NCBI GenBank assembly: GCA_964653595.1
Contig: CAZZHH010000008.1
Location: forward strand, 16,900 to 80,899
From: JBAXTE01 sp964653595
GTDB taxonomy: Bacteria; Bacteroidota; Bacteroidia; Bacteroidales; WCHB1-69
Reading direction: 5' to 3'
Length of the DNA stretch: 64,000 bases
Shown: piece after piece, positions 15,781 through 25,506 of the stretch
Numbering within the stretch: the first letter of the stretch is position 1
How the letters are laid out: every line of letters starts with the position of its first letter
The notes under the pieces: generated by a model
What the model was told of the DNA's origin: nothing
The model's input: the letters and a program-made list of their open reading frames with translations, nothing else
The model's database searches: none
Position numbers and translations under genes: made by a program

Positions 15781-17697
15781 TTATTTTGTTTTTTGTTTAT
15801 AATTCATTACTAATCCTAGTTGGAAGTTTCTCATTGGCATGGGGCGGTAAGATATTACATAATAGCTTTTATTCCAAAGGTTGTCGATGGTGAAAAAACT
15901 ATTTATCTGGTATTTCTTCAAGGTTTTATTTATATCAAATCGAATAGAACCAATATCGTAAGGATCTAAATAAGATGAGTGATCTGTTGAGGTGTATCTA
16001 TATCCAGTGTAACTATGTCTATACGTTAGTGTAACTGTTTTATAATTGATGCTAAACTTTGCTCCACCACTATAAATTGGGACATACATTAGTTGTTTGC
16101 CAACAGATTGATCGTTGATACTGGATGCTTTTTGGTTAGTGGATAAAACATAGTTCGTGTTAACAGAAAATAGTAAATTAATTTTTTTAGCTTTTAAAGC
16201 AATTTTTGAGTTGGTTTCAAGGCCTCTACTCCAAACCGACAATATGTTTTTAGGAGTCCAAAAGCTAGAAGATGGCAGCCAGACAATCCAATTGGTTACA
16301 TCTCTGTCGAAATAGGTTATTTCGGTGTTAATAGTGGTTTTATCATTCGAAAGGGCGAAGGTTAATCCTACTTCCTTATGAAATCCTTCTTCAGGCAATA
16401 GGTCTCTATTTCCACCAGGATTCCAATATAAATCGTTGAATGAAGGAATTCGATATAATTTGCTTATGTTAGCTTTTAAGGTAAGATTAGAATATATTCG
16501 ATACATAGTTCCCAATGAATAGGTAAAGGGTGTTCTGTGGTTGTCTATAAATTCTTGACGGATTGAGCTACTAATCGAAAATTTTTGATTTTTGTTTTGA
16601 TATTGATGCGATGCAAAAAAAGTGGTACTATTCCTAATTGGCTTTTCTAAATAACCGTTGCTTTCGGCAGTATTAAAAGAATTATTTATTCCAATATTCA
16701 GCAAATGATAGGGATGGATTTTCCATTTCGTTTCTATTTCTGAGATGATTGAATTTGATTTTGAGGTGTCGTTGGTTTGAGTAGAGGGGTCTATGTAATT
16801 AATTTGATCATTCAAAGATGCAATTCTGAAATTTGTGGTGATATTTTTAAAAACATATTGCCAATCCGCTGATAATCGGATAGATTGATCGGTTTGATTT
16901 TTATTGCTATTGTTTTCTAATGTTGTTGCTGGGATGTTTCTATTGGCTTGTTGCGACCAAAATGAGATGCTTAATTTTTGTTTTTTTGAAATAAGTATAT
17001 GGTTGTTGTTTTGTATACTTATACCTCTTATTTGAGCGTTTTTTTGGCTTTGAGTTGTAGAAGTACCCTCTGGGGATGATGTTTTATATAAAAAGTTATT
17101 TCCTGCATAAGTGTTGGTGTACAATAAAGAAGATGATATTTTATTGTTCCCGAATTTTAGAGAGATACTTTGACCAACTGATTGAAAACTGCCTCCATTT
17201 ATTCCATATTCAACGATTAATCCTGAGTTAAAGTGGGGTGAATTGCTAATGTGGATAGCACCTCCAATGGCTCCACTTCCCCATAGTGCACCTACTCCTC
17301 CGCACTGTAACGCTATATTTGAAGAAGAACTTATTGGAATTAACGACAAATCTAGTTGTCCATTTTGGGTGCTGTTTATATTGAAGCCATTCCACAGGAT
17401 TGCAGTCTGAGAAGCGCTACCTCCTCTAAACGAAGTAGTTGCCAGGGAACCCATTCCGTATGTTTTTATGGAAATTGGACCTTCGGTGGAAAGCAAATCT
17501 GCCAAACTCTTATTTTGGAATTGAAAGATGGTGTTTGAATCTATATACAATGTTTTTATGCCAGTAGAGAATTGTTGAACTCTGGACGTCTCTATCAAGA
17601 CTTGCTGAAGGATGGTTGCAGAATCCCTCTTCGATTGAGATATCCCATTGAAGAATAGTGCATTTAGTATGAGTAAAACAATAAATTTTTCGTTCAT
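15781..17697 (-). CDS. btuB: TonB-dependent outer-membrane receptor, BtuB-like (cobalamin)
   Basis: A 638-aa receptor: signal peptide (about 1-20, ending G-I-S-Q), a plug domain (about 45-155) with T-S-F-R-G-G-S-A-S-Q-T-A-I-L-W-N-G and G-A-I-G-G-A-I-H-I-S, then a 22-strand-type barrel with alternating aromatic strands. There is no CarboxypepD-like N-terminal extension, which separates it from SusC. The gene is preceded by a cobalamin riboswitch, so cobalamin or another corrinoid is the expected substrate. First gene of a tight four-gene unit (gaps of 2, -1 and 22 bases). The symbol is given by function and regulation; exact orthology was not tested. Confidence 0.85.
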   Translation of the reverse strand: MNEKFIVLLILNALFFNGISQSKRDSATILQQVLIETSRVQQFSTGIKTLYIDSNTIFQFQNKSLADLLSTEGPISIKTYGMGSLATTSFRGGSASQTAILWNGFNINSTQNGQLDLSLIPISSSSNIALQCGGVGALWGSGAIGGAIHISNSPHFNSGLIVEYGINGGSFQSVGQSISLKFGNNKISSSLLYTNTYAGNNFLYKTSSPEGTSTTQSQKNAQIRGISIQNNNHILISKKQKLSISFWSQQANRNIPATTLENNSNKNQTDQSIRLSADWQYVFKNITTNFRIASLNDQINYIDPSTQTNDTSKSNSIISEIETKWKIHPYHLLNIGINNSFNTAESNGYLEKPIRNSTTFFASHQYQNKNQKFSISSSIRQEFIDNHRTPFTYSLGTMYRIYSNLTLKANISKLYRIPSFNDLYWNPGGNRDLLPEEGFHKEVGLTFALSNDKTTINTEITYFDRDVTNWIVWLPSSSFWTPKNILSVWSRGLETNSKIALKAKKINLLFSVNTNYVLSTNQKASSINDQSVGKQLMYVPIYSGGAKFSINYKTVTLTYRHSYTGYRYTSTDHSSYLDPYDIGSIRFDINKTLKKYQINSFFTIDNLWNKSYYVISYRPMPMRNFQLGLVMNYKQKTK

Positions 17698-17761
17698 AAA
17701 GATTTAGTACTTTTACAAACGAGAAGAAGGAAACTTGAATGGAGGAAATCCTCTGATTCAA

Positions 17762-17783
17762 ATTGCTTTTTTCCCGAAGCAAT
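17762..17783 (-). promoter_or_regulatory. Hairpin after the riboswitch, possible expression platform
   Basis: Complementary arms ATTGCTT (17762-17768) and AAGCAAT (17777-17783) lie between the aptamer and the btuB start. On the minus strand there is no proper T-run after it, so a translational or processing role is more likely than termination. A second short palindrome (GAGG/CCTC, 17742-17753) lies nearer the start. Function is inference. Confidence 0.35.
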
Positions 17784-17800
17784 ATTATCATTTTTTTTTT

Positions 17801-17968
17801 GCAATTGGCAGGTCTCCTGGCTAGTTCTCGTGCCGCCTTCCCATTAGATTATTAACAGTGGCTTGTAGTGCACTTTTCGATTTTCACGAAAGAACTTACA
17901 GTTGCGGGTACAGCTCTCGTTTTTCACGAGATTCCCTCTTACTTCTCATTATGCATGAGAACCAATTA
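17801..17968 (-). ncRNA. Cobalamin (B12) riboswitch
   Basis: Read on the minus strand, the segment holds the conserved AdoCbl-type core: AAGAGGGAA, GTGAAAA, the B12 box region GCTGTACCCGCAACTGTAA, GCCACTG, GGGAAGGCGGC and GCCAGGAGACCTGCC. The ends close a P1 helix (TAATTGG at 17968-17962 with CCAATTG at 17808-17802). It sits 100 bases upstream of the BtuB-like receptor in the same direction. Binding of cobalamin should turn the operon down. Confidence 0.97.
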
Positions 17969-17973
17969 CGGTG

Positions 17974-18004
17974 CAAATGTATAAAAAAAAATTACATAGC
18001 ACAA
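17974..18004 (-). promoter_or_regulatory. Promoter of the B12-uptake operon
   Basis: On the minus strand TTG is at 18004-18002 and TACATTTG at 17981-17974, 20 bases apart. Transcription would start about 6 bases before the aptamer's P1 helix. The TTG lies in the loop of the upstream gene's terminator. Confidence 0.7.
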
Positions 18005-18022
18005 TTGTTATGTAATTTTTTT
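17984..18022 (-). terminator. Terminator of the beta-barrel gene
   Basis: Stem ATTACATA (17991-17998) with TATGTAAT (18009-18016), extended by A/T pairs, with T-runs on both strands. It follows the minus-strand barrel gene and overlaps the B12 promoter. Confidence 0.7.
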
Positions 18023-18072
18023 ATTCAGCCGGTAAGTGATCACTTAATAAAGGACCTATTATTTACTGGATG

Positions 18073-19785
18073 TTATTCTGCTTTTTTGTTTTTTGTGGTA
18101 GGTTGGTTTCCTCCAAAAGAGTAGCTAATTCCCAGTAAGAAGTTAAATCTTTGCGAAGGATAATTAAACAAATAGTAGTTTCTAGATCCTACGATATTAT
18201 TTAAGTTAAGAAATGCACCTAGATTTTTTGTATATCTATATTCCAACCCAATGTTAAGGTCGAATATTGGTTTAAGTGATTTTTTTTCAAATACTCCATT
18301 GGAGTTTATATCTTTCGAAACGATGCCATTAACTATAAACATATTTGTTTGAATGATGAACTTGTTTTGAATGTTATAATGTCCAAGAAGAGAAATGTCA
18401 AATACAGGTTTGTGCCACGATTCGAGCTCTTTTTCTAAGGTATACTGGTAGTAATTGGTGCTAAGCATAACCCACCATCTTTCCTGATTTCGATAGGTTA
18501 TATCTGCTTTTAAGTGAACTAATTGTGCATTGTCGGAAACCGTATTGAATCTGTTTTTTTGAGGGTAAAGGGTGTCTGTAATATAGAATAGCATGTTGTT
18601 TACCTTCGATGCGTCGCCAAAGATATTGAGCTGTAATGTTGAACTTAGGTTACTTTCGAATGCAGCGTAGAATTTATATTTTGTATCTTGGAATGTTAAG
18701 TTGAAATCTTTGCTAAGAAAAGGGTTTTCCGACATTGCTTTTCGGTAGGTAAAACGTTCCAAATCTCCAGTAATACCTGCTTTAAGAGCCATGATTTTTG
18801 GAATAATGGTGAAATTTGCTTCCGCAAAAGGGTATGCATGAAAATTCCCTGTACTTCCTGTTTCTGATTGAATTACGGCATTAAATCCCAGTTTTAATTG
18901 ATATTCTTTATAGGTAGTTGCGATAAATGGTTGAATTTTTACTAATGAATAGTCTCTTATTTTTAGAGTATCCCACTTGTTGTTCACATAATCGAGGCTT
19001 ATAATACCGCCAATGGATTGATAATCTGTAATCTTAAGCCATTTAATTTTTTTGGACAACTCGCTATTGATTTGAAGAACATTTTCGTTGTTTTGATTAT
19101 TGTCTTCCAAATAATGGTACTTGATTCGGTAGTTGTTTTTTAGTTGATACTCGGATGAATTGTTGGATTTAAGTTTAACATCATAAGTCATCATGTTTAT
19201 CAAATGTCTTAAATCACCTTTTGATAAAGTGGTATGTGGAGGATCATTCGGATTAAAACCATAGTATTGTACTTGATCTCGATTAAAATCTGCAGAACCT
19301 TCGAGGGTATATTTTGAGAAAATCTTTTTACCATAAAGCTCAATTTCGCTATTGGCATATCCTGGGTATGCATGATTTTTTATAGATCCTGTTGAGTTAA
19401 TATGCTTAATATGTGCGCCGATAGAGGTGTTTGAAGATCTAGTGTTGTTCAAAAAGAGTTCGAAGTATGGAGTGTTGTAATTTCCAAAACCTACTTTAAT
19501 TAAGTTTCTATATAGTCGTGTAATTGGCTCTCCTGAAACTTTTGCAGGATTAATTGGAAGGGGAGTGTATTGAGTTTCAAAGAAAGTAGGTTCTATGTGA
19601 TAATTCATTTTTGGTTGAGAGCTGACAGTGTCTACAATGGTTGGTTTTGTGTTAATCTTAAAGGCATCTGTAAGAACTGGATCAAAGCCATGCACTATTC
19701 TCACTTCTCCTACGGGTTGTGCATAAATAGTTCCGAACAAAAGGGGAATTAATATTAAATGGCAAATTTTGATATATGTTTTCAT
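18073..19785 (-). CDS. Outer-membrane beta-barrel protein (TonB-receptor-like barrel, no plug seen)
   Basis: The 570-aa product has a signal peptide (about 1-22, ending I-Y-A-Q) and then long runs of alternating polar and aromatic residues typical of amphipathic barrel strands (for example Y-Q-Y-T-L-E, F-D-L-N-I-G-L-E-Y-R-Y), ending in F-L-L-G-I-S-Y-S-F just before a short polar tail. I see no plug-domain motifs, so the TonB-receptor label given to relatives may only reflect the barrel. It lies 42 bases after the TPR gene on the same strand, a pairing that suggests a joint envelope function. Substrate unknown. Confidence 0.7.
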   Translation of the reverse strand: MKTYIKICHLILIPLLFGTIYAQPVGEVRIVHGFDPVLTDAFKINTKPTIVDTVSSQPKMNYHIEPTFFETQYTPLPINPAKVSGEPITRLYRNLIKVGFGNYNTPYFELFLNNTRSSNTSIGAHIKHINSTGSIKNHAYPGYANSEIELYGKKIFSKYTLEGSADFNRDQVQYYGFNPNDPPHTTLSKGDLRHLINMMTYDVKLKSNNSSEYQLKNNYRIKYHYLEDNNQNNENVLQINSELSKKIKWLKITDYQSIGGIISLDYVNNKWDTLKIRDYSLVKIQPFIATTYKEYQLKLGFNAVIQSETGSTGNFHAYPFAEANFTIIPKIMALKAGITGDLERFTYRKAMSENPFLSKDFNLTFQDTKYKFYAAFESNLSSTLQLNIFGDASKVNNMLFYITDTLYPQKNRFNTVSDNAQLVHLKADITYRNQERWWVMLSTNYYQYTLEKELESWHKPVFDISLLGHYNIQNKFIIQTNMFIVNGIVSKDINSNGVFEKKSLKPIFDLNIGLEYRYTKNLGAFLNLNNIVGSRNYYLFNYPSQRFNFLLGISYSFGGNQPTTKNKKAE

Positions 19786-19827
19786 TTTTTAAAGTGTTAT
19801 TGAATTATTTGAGTGCTTTTTTAACTT

Positions 19828-22800
19828 TTACTCTTTAATGCCATTGATTTCGTTCATGGAATTTGATTTTGGCTTGTTTTGGCTGTTTTCAATTTCTATG
19901 ATTGCATTGTATTTATCGGTAGCAATTTTTCTAATTTCTTCTCCATTTTGATCAGTGACATCATAGCCATCGATGATGCTTTTAAACGTATGTTTTGCTT
20001 GAAAAAGGTTTCCTTTTTCTACGTATACATCTCCAAGCAGTATGAATGATTTTGCAACCCAATATTCATATTGAGAATCCGCATTAATTAGTTCAAATAC
20101 CTTTTTCTCTGCCATATCGAAGTTGCCTCTTCTGAATTCAATATAGGATATGGTGTATTTAGCTTCAGCACCTGCTTCTGATTTGCTTTTAAGAAGCGTT
20201 ATACATTCGTTGTTAGCCATCGTTAAGCTATCAATTGCTAATGCAGATCGAATAATTATCAAGCTACTCTCTTCTGTTTGAGAGATGTTAAGTTTTTCTA
20301 TTTTTTTAAATTCCTGTGCTGCTTTAATTGCTTCAACATAATTCTTTTGGTTATACAGAATTCTCATTTTTCCCGCGCTAGCAATGGTGATATTGTTTTT
20401 CTCGTTTGCAATTGCTTTTAGTCTCTCATAATATTTCAGAGCGTTATCGTAATTGTTAGATGCGTACTCAATTCCTGCTGCTGTCAATAGGGATTTCTCT
20501 TCGTGAACGGATCCTTTCGCGTTATTGATAATGTATTCGTATCCTTTAAGTGCATCTGCCGATTTTCCATTTCTCATATCACACTCTGCACTGTAAAATT
20601 GTGCTTGCGTGATGAAAAATCCATTCGGGAATTTGACAATATAGTCTGAAAAACCTTTTCGTGATTTGTCACAATCGTTAGTTAAGTATAAATTGTAAGC
20701 TGTTTTAAAGGTTATCGAATCTTGCTCTGTATTTGATATATTGGCAAATGGAATAGCTTGTACATATTTGAAGAATTCATCTATGTTGTTCTCCTCCATG
20801 TATATATTTTTAATATTCATCAATGCACTTTTGCTTTCGTCGGTATTTGGATACTCGGATACTACTTTTTTAAGCGAATTTAAAGCTCTATCAATTTGAT
20901 CAGAGTTTGTGTAAACTAATCCAAGTTCAAGAAGAGCCGACTTTTGGTATTGACTATTTGGGTAGTTGCTAATTAAAGTATTAAAGGTTTCGATAGCCAT
21001 CGGAAAATTTCCTTTGGTGTTATATGCAATTGCCAATTGGAAATAGGAATCGTCAATATAGTTTGAGTTAGGGAACTTTGAGATGAGTACTTTAAAGGTT
21101 TCAATTTTGTCATCATTTTTAGACGAAGCACCTTGGGATAATGCTTTTTGGTATAGAGCGTAATCAACATCTAATACGTTGAATTCGATTACCTTGGTGT
21201 AATAGGTGATTGCCTCGGAGAAGTTTTTTTGAATAAAAAAACAATCGGCGGTTCTGTTCAATGCATCGCTTATGATTTTTTTATTTTCTATTTTGTTGCT
21301 TCCGTCGTTAAATTTTCGAAATGCAGTTAGTGCACTGCTGTATTTTTTCTGTTTAAACCAGCTGTAACCAATGGTATAATTTGCCGATATGAATTCATTT
21401 GTTTCAAAAGCTCCAGGGGAGGTTAAAAATTTGTTCATCATGGAGATTGTGGAGTCGTATTTTTCGGTGCGATAATACGACTCGCCTAACCAATAATACG
21501 ATTGAGCAGTAAATGATTTGTTGTAAGGTTGAAGTAGCGATTTTTGAAACATGGTAATCGCTTCCGCAAAATTATCATCGTTGTAGAGCTCTAGTGCTCT
21601 AAAATGGGTCATACGTTGGTAAGATGCCAATAGTTTAGGCCCTTTTTTGTTTATTTTTTCGAGTGAAACGATTGCGGATTTATAATTTTTTGTGCTTTCA
21701 TATATTGCAACTAAATAACTATTTACTTCGTCAATATTGGATGAGTTTGGATAGGTGTTTACAAAGTTTTCAAAAGAGACTATCGCATTTTGAAAAGGAT
21801 TTGTGGATAGTTCATATTGCAATTTAGCATAATTGTATAAGGCATCTTCTTTTATTTTGGGAAGATAATTGAGTTTATAAGCCTCGTTAAACGAGGTGGC
21901 AGCAAAGTTTTTTTTGTTGAGTTTGAGATAGCAGTCTCCAATTTGATAATAGGTGATTTGACTTAGGGAGTCTTGAACACTCGTCACTTCTGCGAAATAT
22001 TTGATTGCCTTATCGAATTGGTTTGTACGATAAGATGCATATCCAATTTGGTAATAGTCGTTTCTGTTTGCTTGTACCGAGCTTTTTTCAATATATTGTT
22101 CAAAGTAAGGAATAGATTCTGCAAAAAGGTTTGTGTTGTAGTATGCCTCACCAATCATTCGAATAATATCTGGTTTGCGTTTTTCGGAAGACTTTTCTAA
22201 GAGGGATGGTCCTTCTTCTAGAATTTTTTGATATTTTCCTTGTAAATGGTGTATTTGTATGATGTAAAATGGTACAATTGGATTGAAATATTCATCCTCC
22301 TTGAGCGATTCAAATCCGATACGAGCGGTTTCGTAGTTTTTTTCGCTATACGCAATGTGAGAATAATAATAGGTGGCTGGTGCTTTGTATTTCGAGTCTA
22401 TGTCTTTCACTTGAATAAGGTGTTTTTTAGCTTCCACATAGTTGCTGTCGATGAAAAAACAATAACCTTTTCTGTAATTAAACTCCGATTTTTGATCGTT
22501 TTTTAAATCGCTAAAGTCTACCATTGCTAATTGATTTAAGCATTTTTTAAACGATTTATTCTGGAAATAATACCTAGCTAAATAGAAATGAGCGGAACCT
22601 ATGTTCGTATGCAACGGATATTGATCAAAATAGTCAAGGTATAACTGCTCTGTGTTTTTATGCATTAAATTACCAGCACAAAAAGCATTGTAATAGAACG
22701 ACATTGCTCTGAGTTCGTTGTCTCTAATAGGAATTAACTCTATTACTTGTTCAAAAGCATGCTGAGCAGCTACAAATTTTTCTTTTTGTATTAACTCTAT

Positions 22801-22917
22801 CCCATCTCTAAATATTGCTTCTGGCGACTGGTATATTGCAGTTTTCTGAGCCATGATATTTGAAAACAATAGGCTGGCTATCAGTAAAATAATGATTTTT
22901 TTGAAAAGTTGTGTCAT
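19828..22917 (-). CDS. Large tetratricopeptide-repeat protein, exported
   Basis: A 1029-aa protein with a signal peptide (about 1-23, ending N-I-M-A-Q) and almost nothing but TPR units of about 34 residues, with the usual A-x-x-x-F and Y-x-x-A-L/I-x-x-Y/F spacing (for example Y-S-S-A-L-T-A-F, F-S-E-A-I-T-Y-Y). The C-terminal end is a short Asn/Lys/Ser-rich tail. TPR solenoids are protein-binding scaffolds. Export plus a downstream barrel gene points to an outer-membrane-associated assembly, perhaps for transport or biogenesis; this is inference. The 248-base gap upstream shows no clear promoter motif. Confidence 0.8.
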   Translation of the reverse strand: MTQLFKKIIILLIASLLFSNIMAQKTAIYQSPEAIFRDGIELIQKEKFVAAQHAFEQVIELIPIRDNELRAMSFYYNAFCAGNLMHKNTEQLYLDYFDQYPLHTNIGSAHFYLARYYFQNKSFKKCLNQLAMVDFSDLKNDQKSEFNYRKGYCFFIDSNYVEAKKHLIQVKDIDSKYKAPATYYYSHIAYSEKNYETARIGFESLKEDEYFNPIVPFYIIQIHHLQGKYQKILEEGPSLLEKSSEKRKPDIIRMIGEAYYNTNLFAESIPYFEQYIEKSSVQANRNDYYQIGYASYRTNQFDKAIKYFAEVTSVQDSLSQITYYQIGDCYLKLNKKNFAATSFNEAYKLNYLPKIKEDALYNYAKLQYELSTNPFQNAIVSFENFVNTYPNSSNIDEVNSYLVAIYESTKNYKSAIVSLEKINKKGPKLLASYQRMTHFRALELYNDDNFAEAITMFQKSLLQPYNKSFTAQSYYWLGESYYRTEKYDSTISMMNKFLTSPGAFETNEFISANYTIGYSWFKQKKYSSALTAFRKFNDGSNKIENKKIISDALNRTADCFFIQKNFSEAITYYTKVIEFNVLDVDYALYQKALSQGASSKNDDKIETFKVLISKFPNSNYIDDSYFQLAIAYNTKGNFPMAIETFNTLISNYPNSQYQKSALLELGLVYTNSDQIDRALNSLKKVVSEYPNTDESKSALMNIKNIYMEENNIDEFFKYVQAIPFANISNTEQDSITFKTAYNLYLTNDCDKSRKGFSDYIVKFPNGFFITQAQFYSAECDMRNGKSADALKGYEYIINNAKGSVHEEKSLLTAAGIEYASNNYDNALKYYERLKAIANEKNNITIASAGKMRILYNQKNYVEAIKAAQEFKKIEKLNISQTEESSLIIIRSALAIDSLTMANNECITLLKSKSEAGAEAKYTISYIEFRRGNFDMAEKKVFELINADSQYEYWVAKSFILLGDVYVEKGNLFQAKHTFKSIIDGYDVTDQNGEEIRKIATDKYNAIIEIENSQNKPKSNSMNEINGIKE

Positions 22918-23165
22918 GTTGTTATTCTATGTTTGAGTCAAAAAAATGAATCGTATTCAATCTTAAATGTGTGAATTATAGCATATCGTTGTTCATAAAA
23001 CTATAATGCACGAAATAAAATTACATATTTTTCCATACGCAATTTTCATCCTATTAACGGATTTATCAACAAAGAATTGTTTACACCTTTTCTTTTTTGT
23101 GAAGGAAATAGAGTGTTCAAAAATTCATTTTTCGAAGGCTAAATGGGTGATTTTTCCAGGTTTTG

Positions 23166-23813
23166 TCAAATATTAAAAATTTCACTCAAACGGTAATAGT
23201 TTACTCGATTTTGGCTTTCTATTTGAACTACTTTTATCATTTTTTCAGCCAATAGATTCACTGGCAATGGCTTTTGAGAATGCAAAATTCCTATTTTGTT
23301 TAAGCTTTCTATCATTTTCACGCTAAGATTCTCGAAAAATCTATGATCTTTTGTCAATCTTTTTAAAATCCCTGGTTGAAAGATATGAATTTTTTCAAAG
23401 TCTAAAGGGGTAATTGCCTCTTCTAGTTCTCCTTTCATGCGTGAATAAAAAATTGGCGATTTTGATTTTGCGCCGAAGGCAGATACCAACACATAGGTTT
23501 TCACACCATTAAGGGATGCCTGTTTAGCAACAGAATATTGATGCCCATAATCTATTTCATGTTGATTTTTTTTACTTTTAGCTTGTTTTAATGTAGTACC
23601 TAGTGCCGAAAAAAGAATGTCTCCTACTATATTTTCTTTCCAGCATTCTATCGATTTAAAATCTACTATAAATTTTTCTAATTTCGGATGAGAAAGCTCA
23701 ATATCTCTTCGGATAAATATTTTTATTTTCGAAAAATTTGGATCAGAGAGTAGTTGATTTAACAAATTTCTTCCAGTTGCACCAGTTGCACCAATTATTA
23801 TTGCGGTTTTCAT
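23166..23813 (-). CDS. NAD(P)H-binding atypical SDR (HTATIP2/TIP30-like)
   Basis: A 215-aa cytoplasmic Rossmann protein. The N-terminal G-A-T-G-A-T-G (residues 8-14) binds the dinucleotide phosphate, F-S-A-L-G-T-T (about 69-75) is the adenine/ribose-side strand, and Y-V-L-V-S-A-F-G-A (about 106-114) with Y-S-R-M-K-G-E-L (about 122-129) gives the YxxxK of atypical short-chain dehydrogenases. Small proteins of this type are redox sensors or reductases with unknown substrate. It lies 36 bases after the DUF4139 pair and may be read with it. Cellular role unknown. Confidence 0.7.
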   Translation of the reverse strand: MKTAIIIGATGATGRNLLNQLLSDPNFSKIKIFIRRDIELSHPKLEKFIVDFKSIECWKENIVGDILFSALGTTLKQAKSKKNQHEIDYGHQYSVAKQASLNGVKTYVLVSAFGAKSKSPIFYSRMKGELEEAITPLDFEKIHIFQPGILKRLTKDHRFFENLSVKMIESLNKIGILHSQKPLPVNLLAEKMIKVVQIESQNRVNYYRLSEIFNI

Positions 23814-23849
23814 ATTTTCAGAATTTAATGACTACTTTGTATTTGGATG

Positions 23850-25466
23850 TTAAAAAACCACATCTACTTTTTTGTCTTTAGGCCTTTTTAGCGTATAAAT
23901 GTATTTTAGAGTTATTGTTTCTTTTGCTTTCAAACTCAGAGCCCAAGTTAATATCCCTGATTCTAAATCGTAATGTGCATCGCCTAAGGTAATAATATTT
24001 ACCACAATATCCTCACTTTTTGCAATAGGAATTTGTTCTTCAATTTTTACTTTCATGGAGATATCTCTTGTGTTTTTCACTTTAATGGTATATTCAAAGG
24101 TCTCTTCAATCGAATTGGATAGTATTTTGTTTTTTGAATAATCGTTGCTTCTAATTCGCTCAATGCTGGTTGCTTTATCTTTTCCTAAAGATAAAATAAG
24201 TGTGTCGTTGAGACTTAGTGGATCAAAATCTACGGTGCCAACAAAAGAACCACCAAGAAAGATGTTCATGTCGCCAGATTCAAATCCTTTGTCATCTAAT
24301 CCTGTAGTTTGAGCAGTAAGATATGCCGACAAATCTAATTCGGGGGCTGCATAAAGCTCGAAATTTGCATCAAAATTGTATTTTTTAAGGTCTAGGATGT
24401 AGGGTTTGTTATTCGATTCGATGGTATAGGGAACATCTATAGCAAACTCAATATTTGTAAGATTCTGATGGAGGGAAACGGTTCTATCTCCATCCTTAAA
24501 AGAAGAAGAACCTTCTGATCTTGAACCTCTTGTGCTGGTTACTGCGTCGTTGCTTTCTAATACTTTCGTTGTTTTTCGGTAATTTTTATAGCCTTTTGGC
24601 TGTTCGTAGGCATCTACATATCTTTTTTTAAGGATGGGTTTTTCATTGTTAATCATCGGATTTCCTGTACATACGGTAAGAGTTATGTTTGTCCAATCTA
24701 CTCCTGTATTTTGATATATTTGAGCTTTATGCGATAGATTGATTTTTCCGTTTAAATCATTTACTCTTGTATCGTATAGAGAGTTCCAACCAGCATTGTG
24801 GGCAAGATATTCAAGGTTCAATGTAGCATTTGTTTGTTCTGGGGCTTGAAGATCAATTTCAATTTTTGAAAAGTATTGCTCTTTGTCTTGATTTTTATGG
24901 ATTATTTCTTGAATATGGTTCGCCTCTGTATTTAACCTATTTATGGTGGTGTTAATTTGTTTTTGTTTTTGTTTTATTTGACTCATCCTTTGCGTGAAAT
25001 AGAGAGTAATCTGCTTAAGTTCAAGGATGTTTAAACCAGTTTGCGAACCTTTTATTCCGTTGTTTTGAATAAGCATGCTCTCTTCTAATTTGGATGCTTC
25101 TAAGTATGCGTTTTGAATTTTTAGCAGATGTAAAATGCTGTCTCTTTTGGCAATCGCTATTTCGCCCCGTTGTTTGTTTATAGATTCTTTTTTTACATAA
25201 GAGAGACCTGTTTTTACTGCAATAATTGAAAAATTTCCAATACCATTTACTTGAACACTTTTATAGTTTATGCTTTGAGGAATACCAATTATTGAAACTC
25301 GATTGAATCCAGGTTTTAATAAGGTTTTTGATTCACTTTTAATTACAGCGCCTTTTTGGTAAACGGTCACCGATTTTATGTGAGTGGATACCTCTTTTTC
25401 TGTTTGAGAATAGCTTTGCAAGGATGAGAAAATAATACAGATGGAAATTATTCTTTTAAAATTCAT
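23850..25466 (-). CDS. DUF4139/MuiA-family protein (second copy)
   Basis: A 538-aa exported protein (signal peptide about 1-20, L-Q-S-Y-S-Q). The order is that of the mucoidy-inhibitor A family: an N-terminal beta region (I-K-S-V-T-V-Y-Q-K-G-A, about 30-40), a long coiled-coil stretch (about 110-200), then a C-terminal DUF4139 part (Y-L-A-H-N-A-G-W-N-S-L-Y-D-T-R, about 226-240; I-F-L-G-G-S-F-V-G, about 402-410; late T-L-K-Y-I-Y-T-L). The molecular function of the family is not established. It follows a longer paralogue by 40 bases. Confidence 0.8.
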   Translation of the reverse strand: MNFKRIISICIIFSSLQSYSQTEKEVSTHIKSVTVYQKGAVIKSESKTLLKPGFNRVSIIGIPQSINYKSVQVNGIGNFSIIAVKTGLSYVKKESINKQRGEIAIAKRDSILHLLKIQNAYLEASKLEESMLIQNNGIKGSQTGLNILELKQITLYFTQRMSQIKQKQKQINTTINRLNTEANHIQEIIHKNQDKEQYFSKIEIDLQAPEQTNATLNLEYLAHNAGWNSLYDTRVNDLNGKINLSHKAQIYQNTGVDWTNITLTVCTGNPMINNEKPILKKRYVDAYEQPKGYKNYRKTTKVLESNDAVTSTRGSRSEGSSSFKDGDRTVSLHQNLTNIEFAIDVPYTIESNNKPYILDLKKYNFDANFELYAAPELDLSAYLTAQTTGLDDKGFESGDMNIFLGGSFVGTVDFDPLSLNDTLILSLGKDKATSIERIRSNDYSKNKILSNSIEETFEYTIKVKNTRDISMKVKIEEQIPIAKSEDIVVNIITLGDAHYDLESGILTWALSLKAKETITLKYIYTLKRPKDKKVDVVF

Positions 25467-25506
25467 AGCACAATTTTTTATAATGATGTATTCTAATATA
25501 ATTTGA

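Noticed and set aside
17858..18124. Plus-strand ORF of 88 codons antisense to the B12 leader
   Set aside because: It overlaps the cobalamin riboswitch, promoter and terminator; its codons are explained by the conserved RNA on the other strand.
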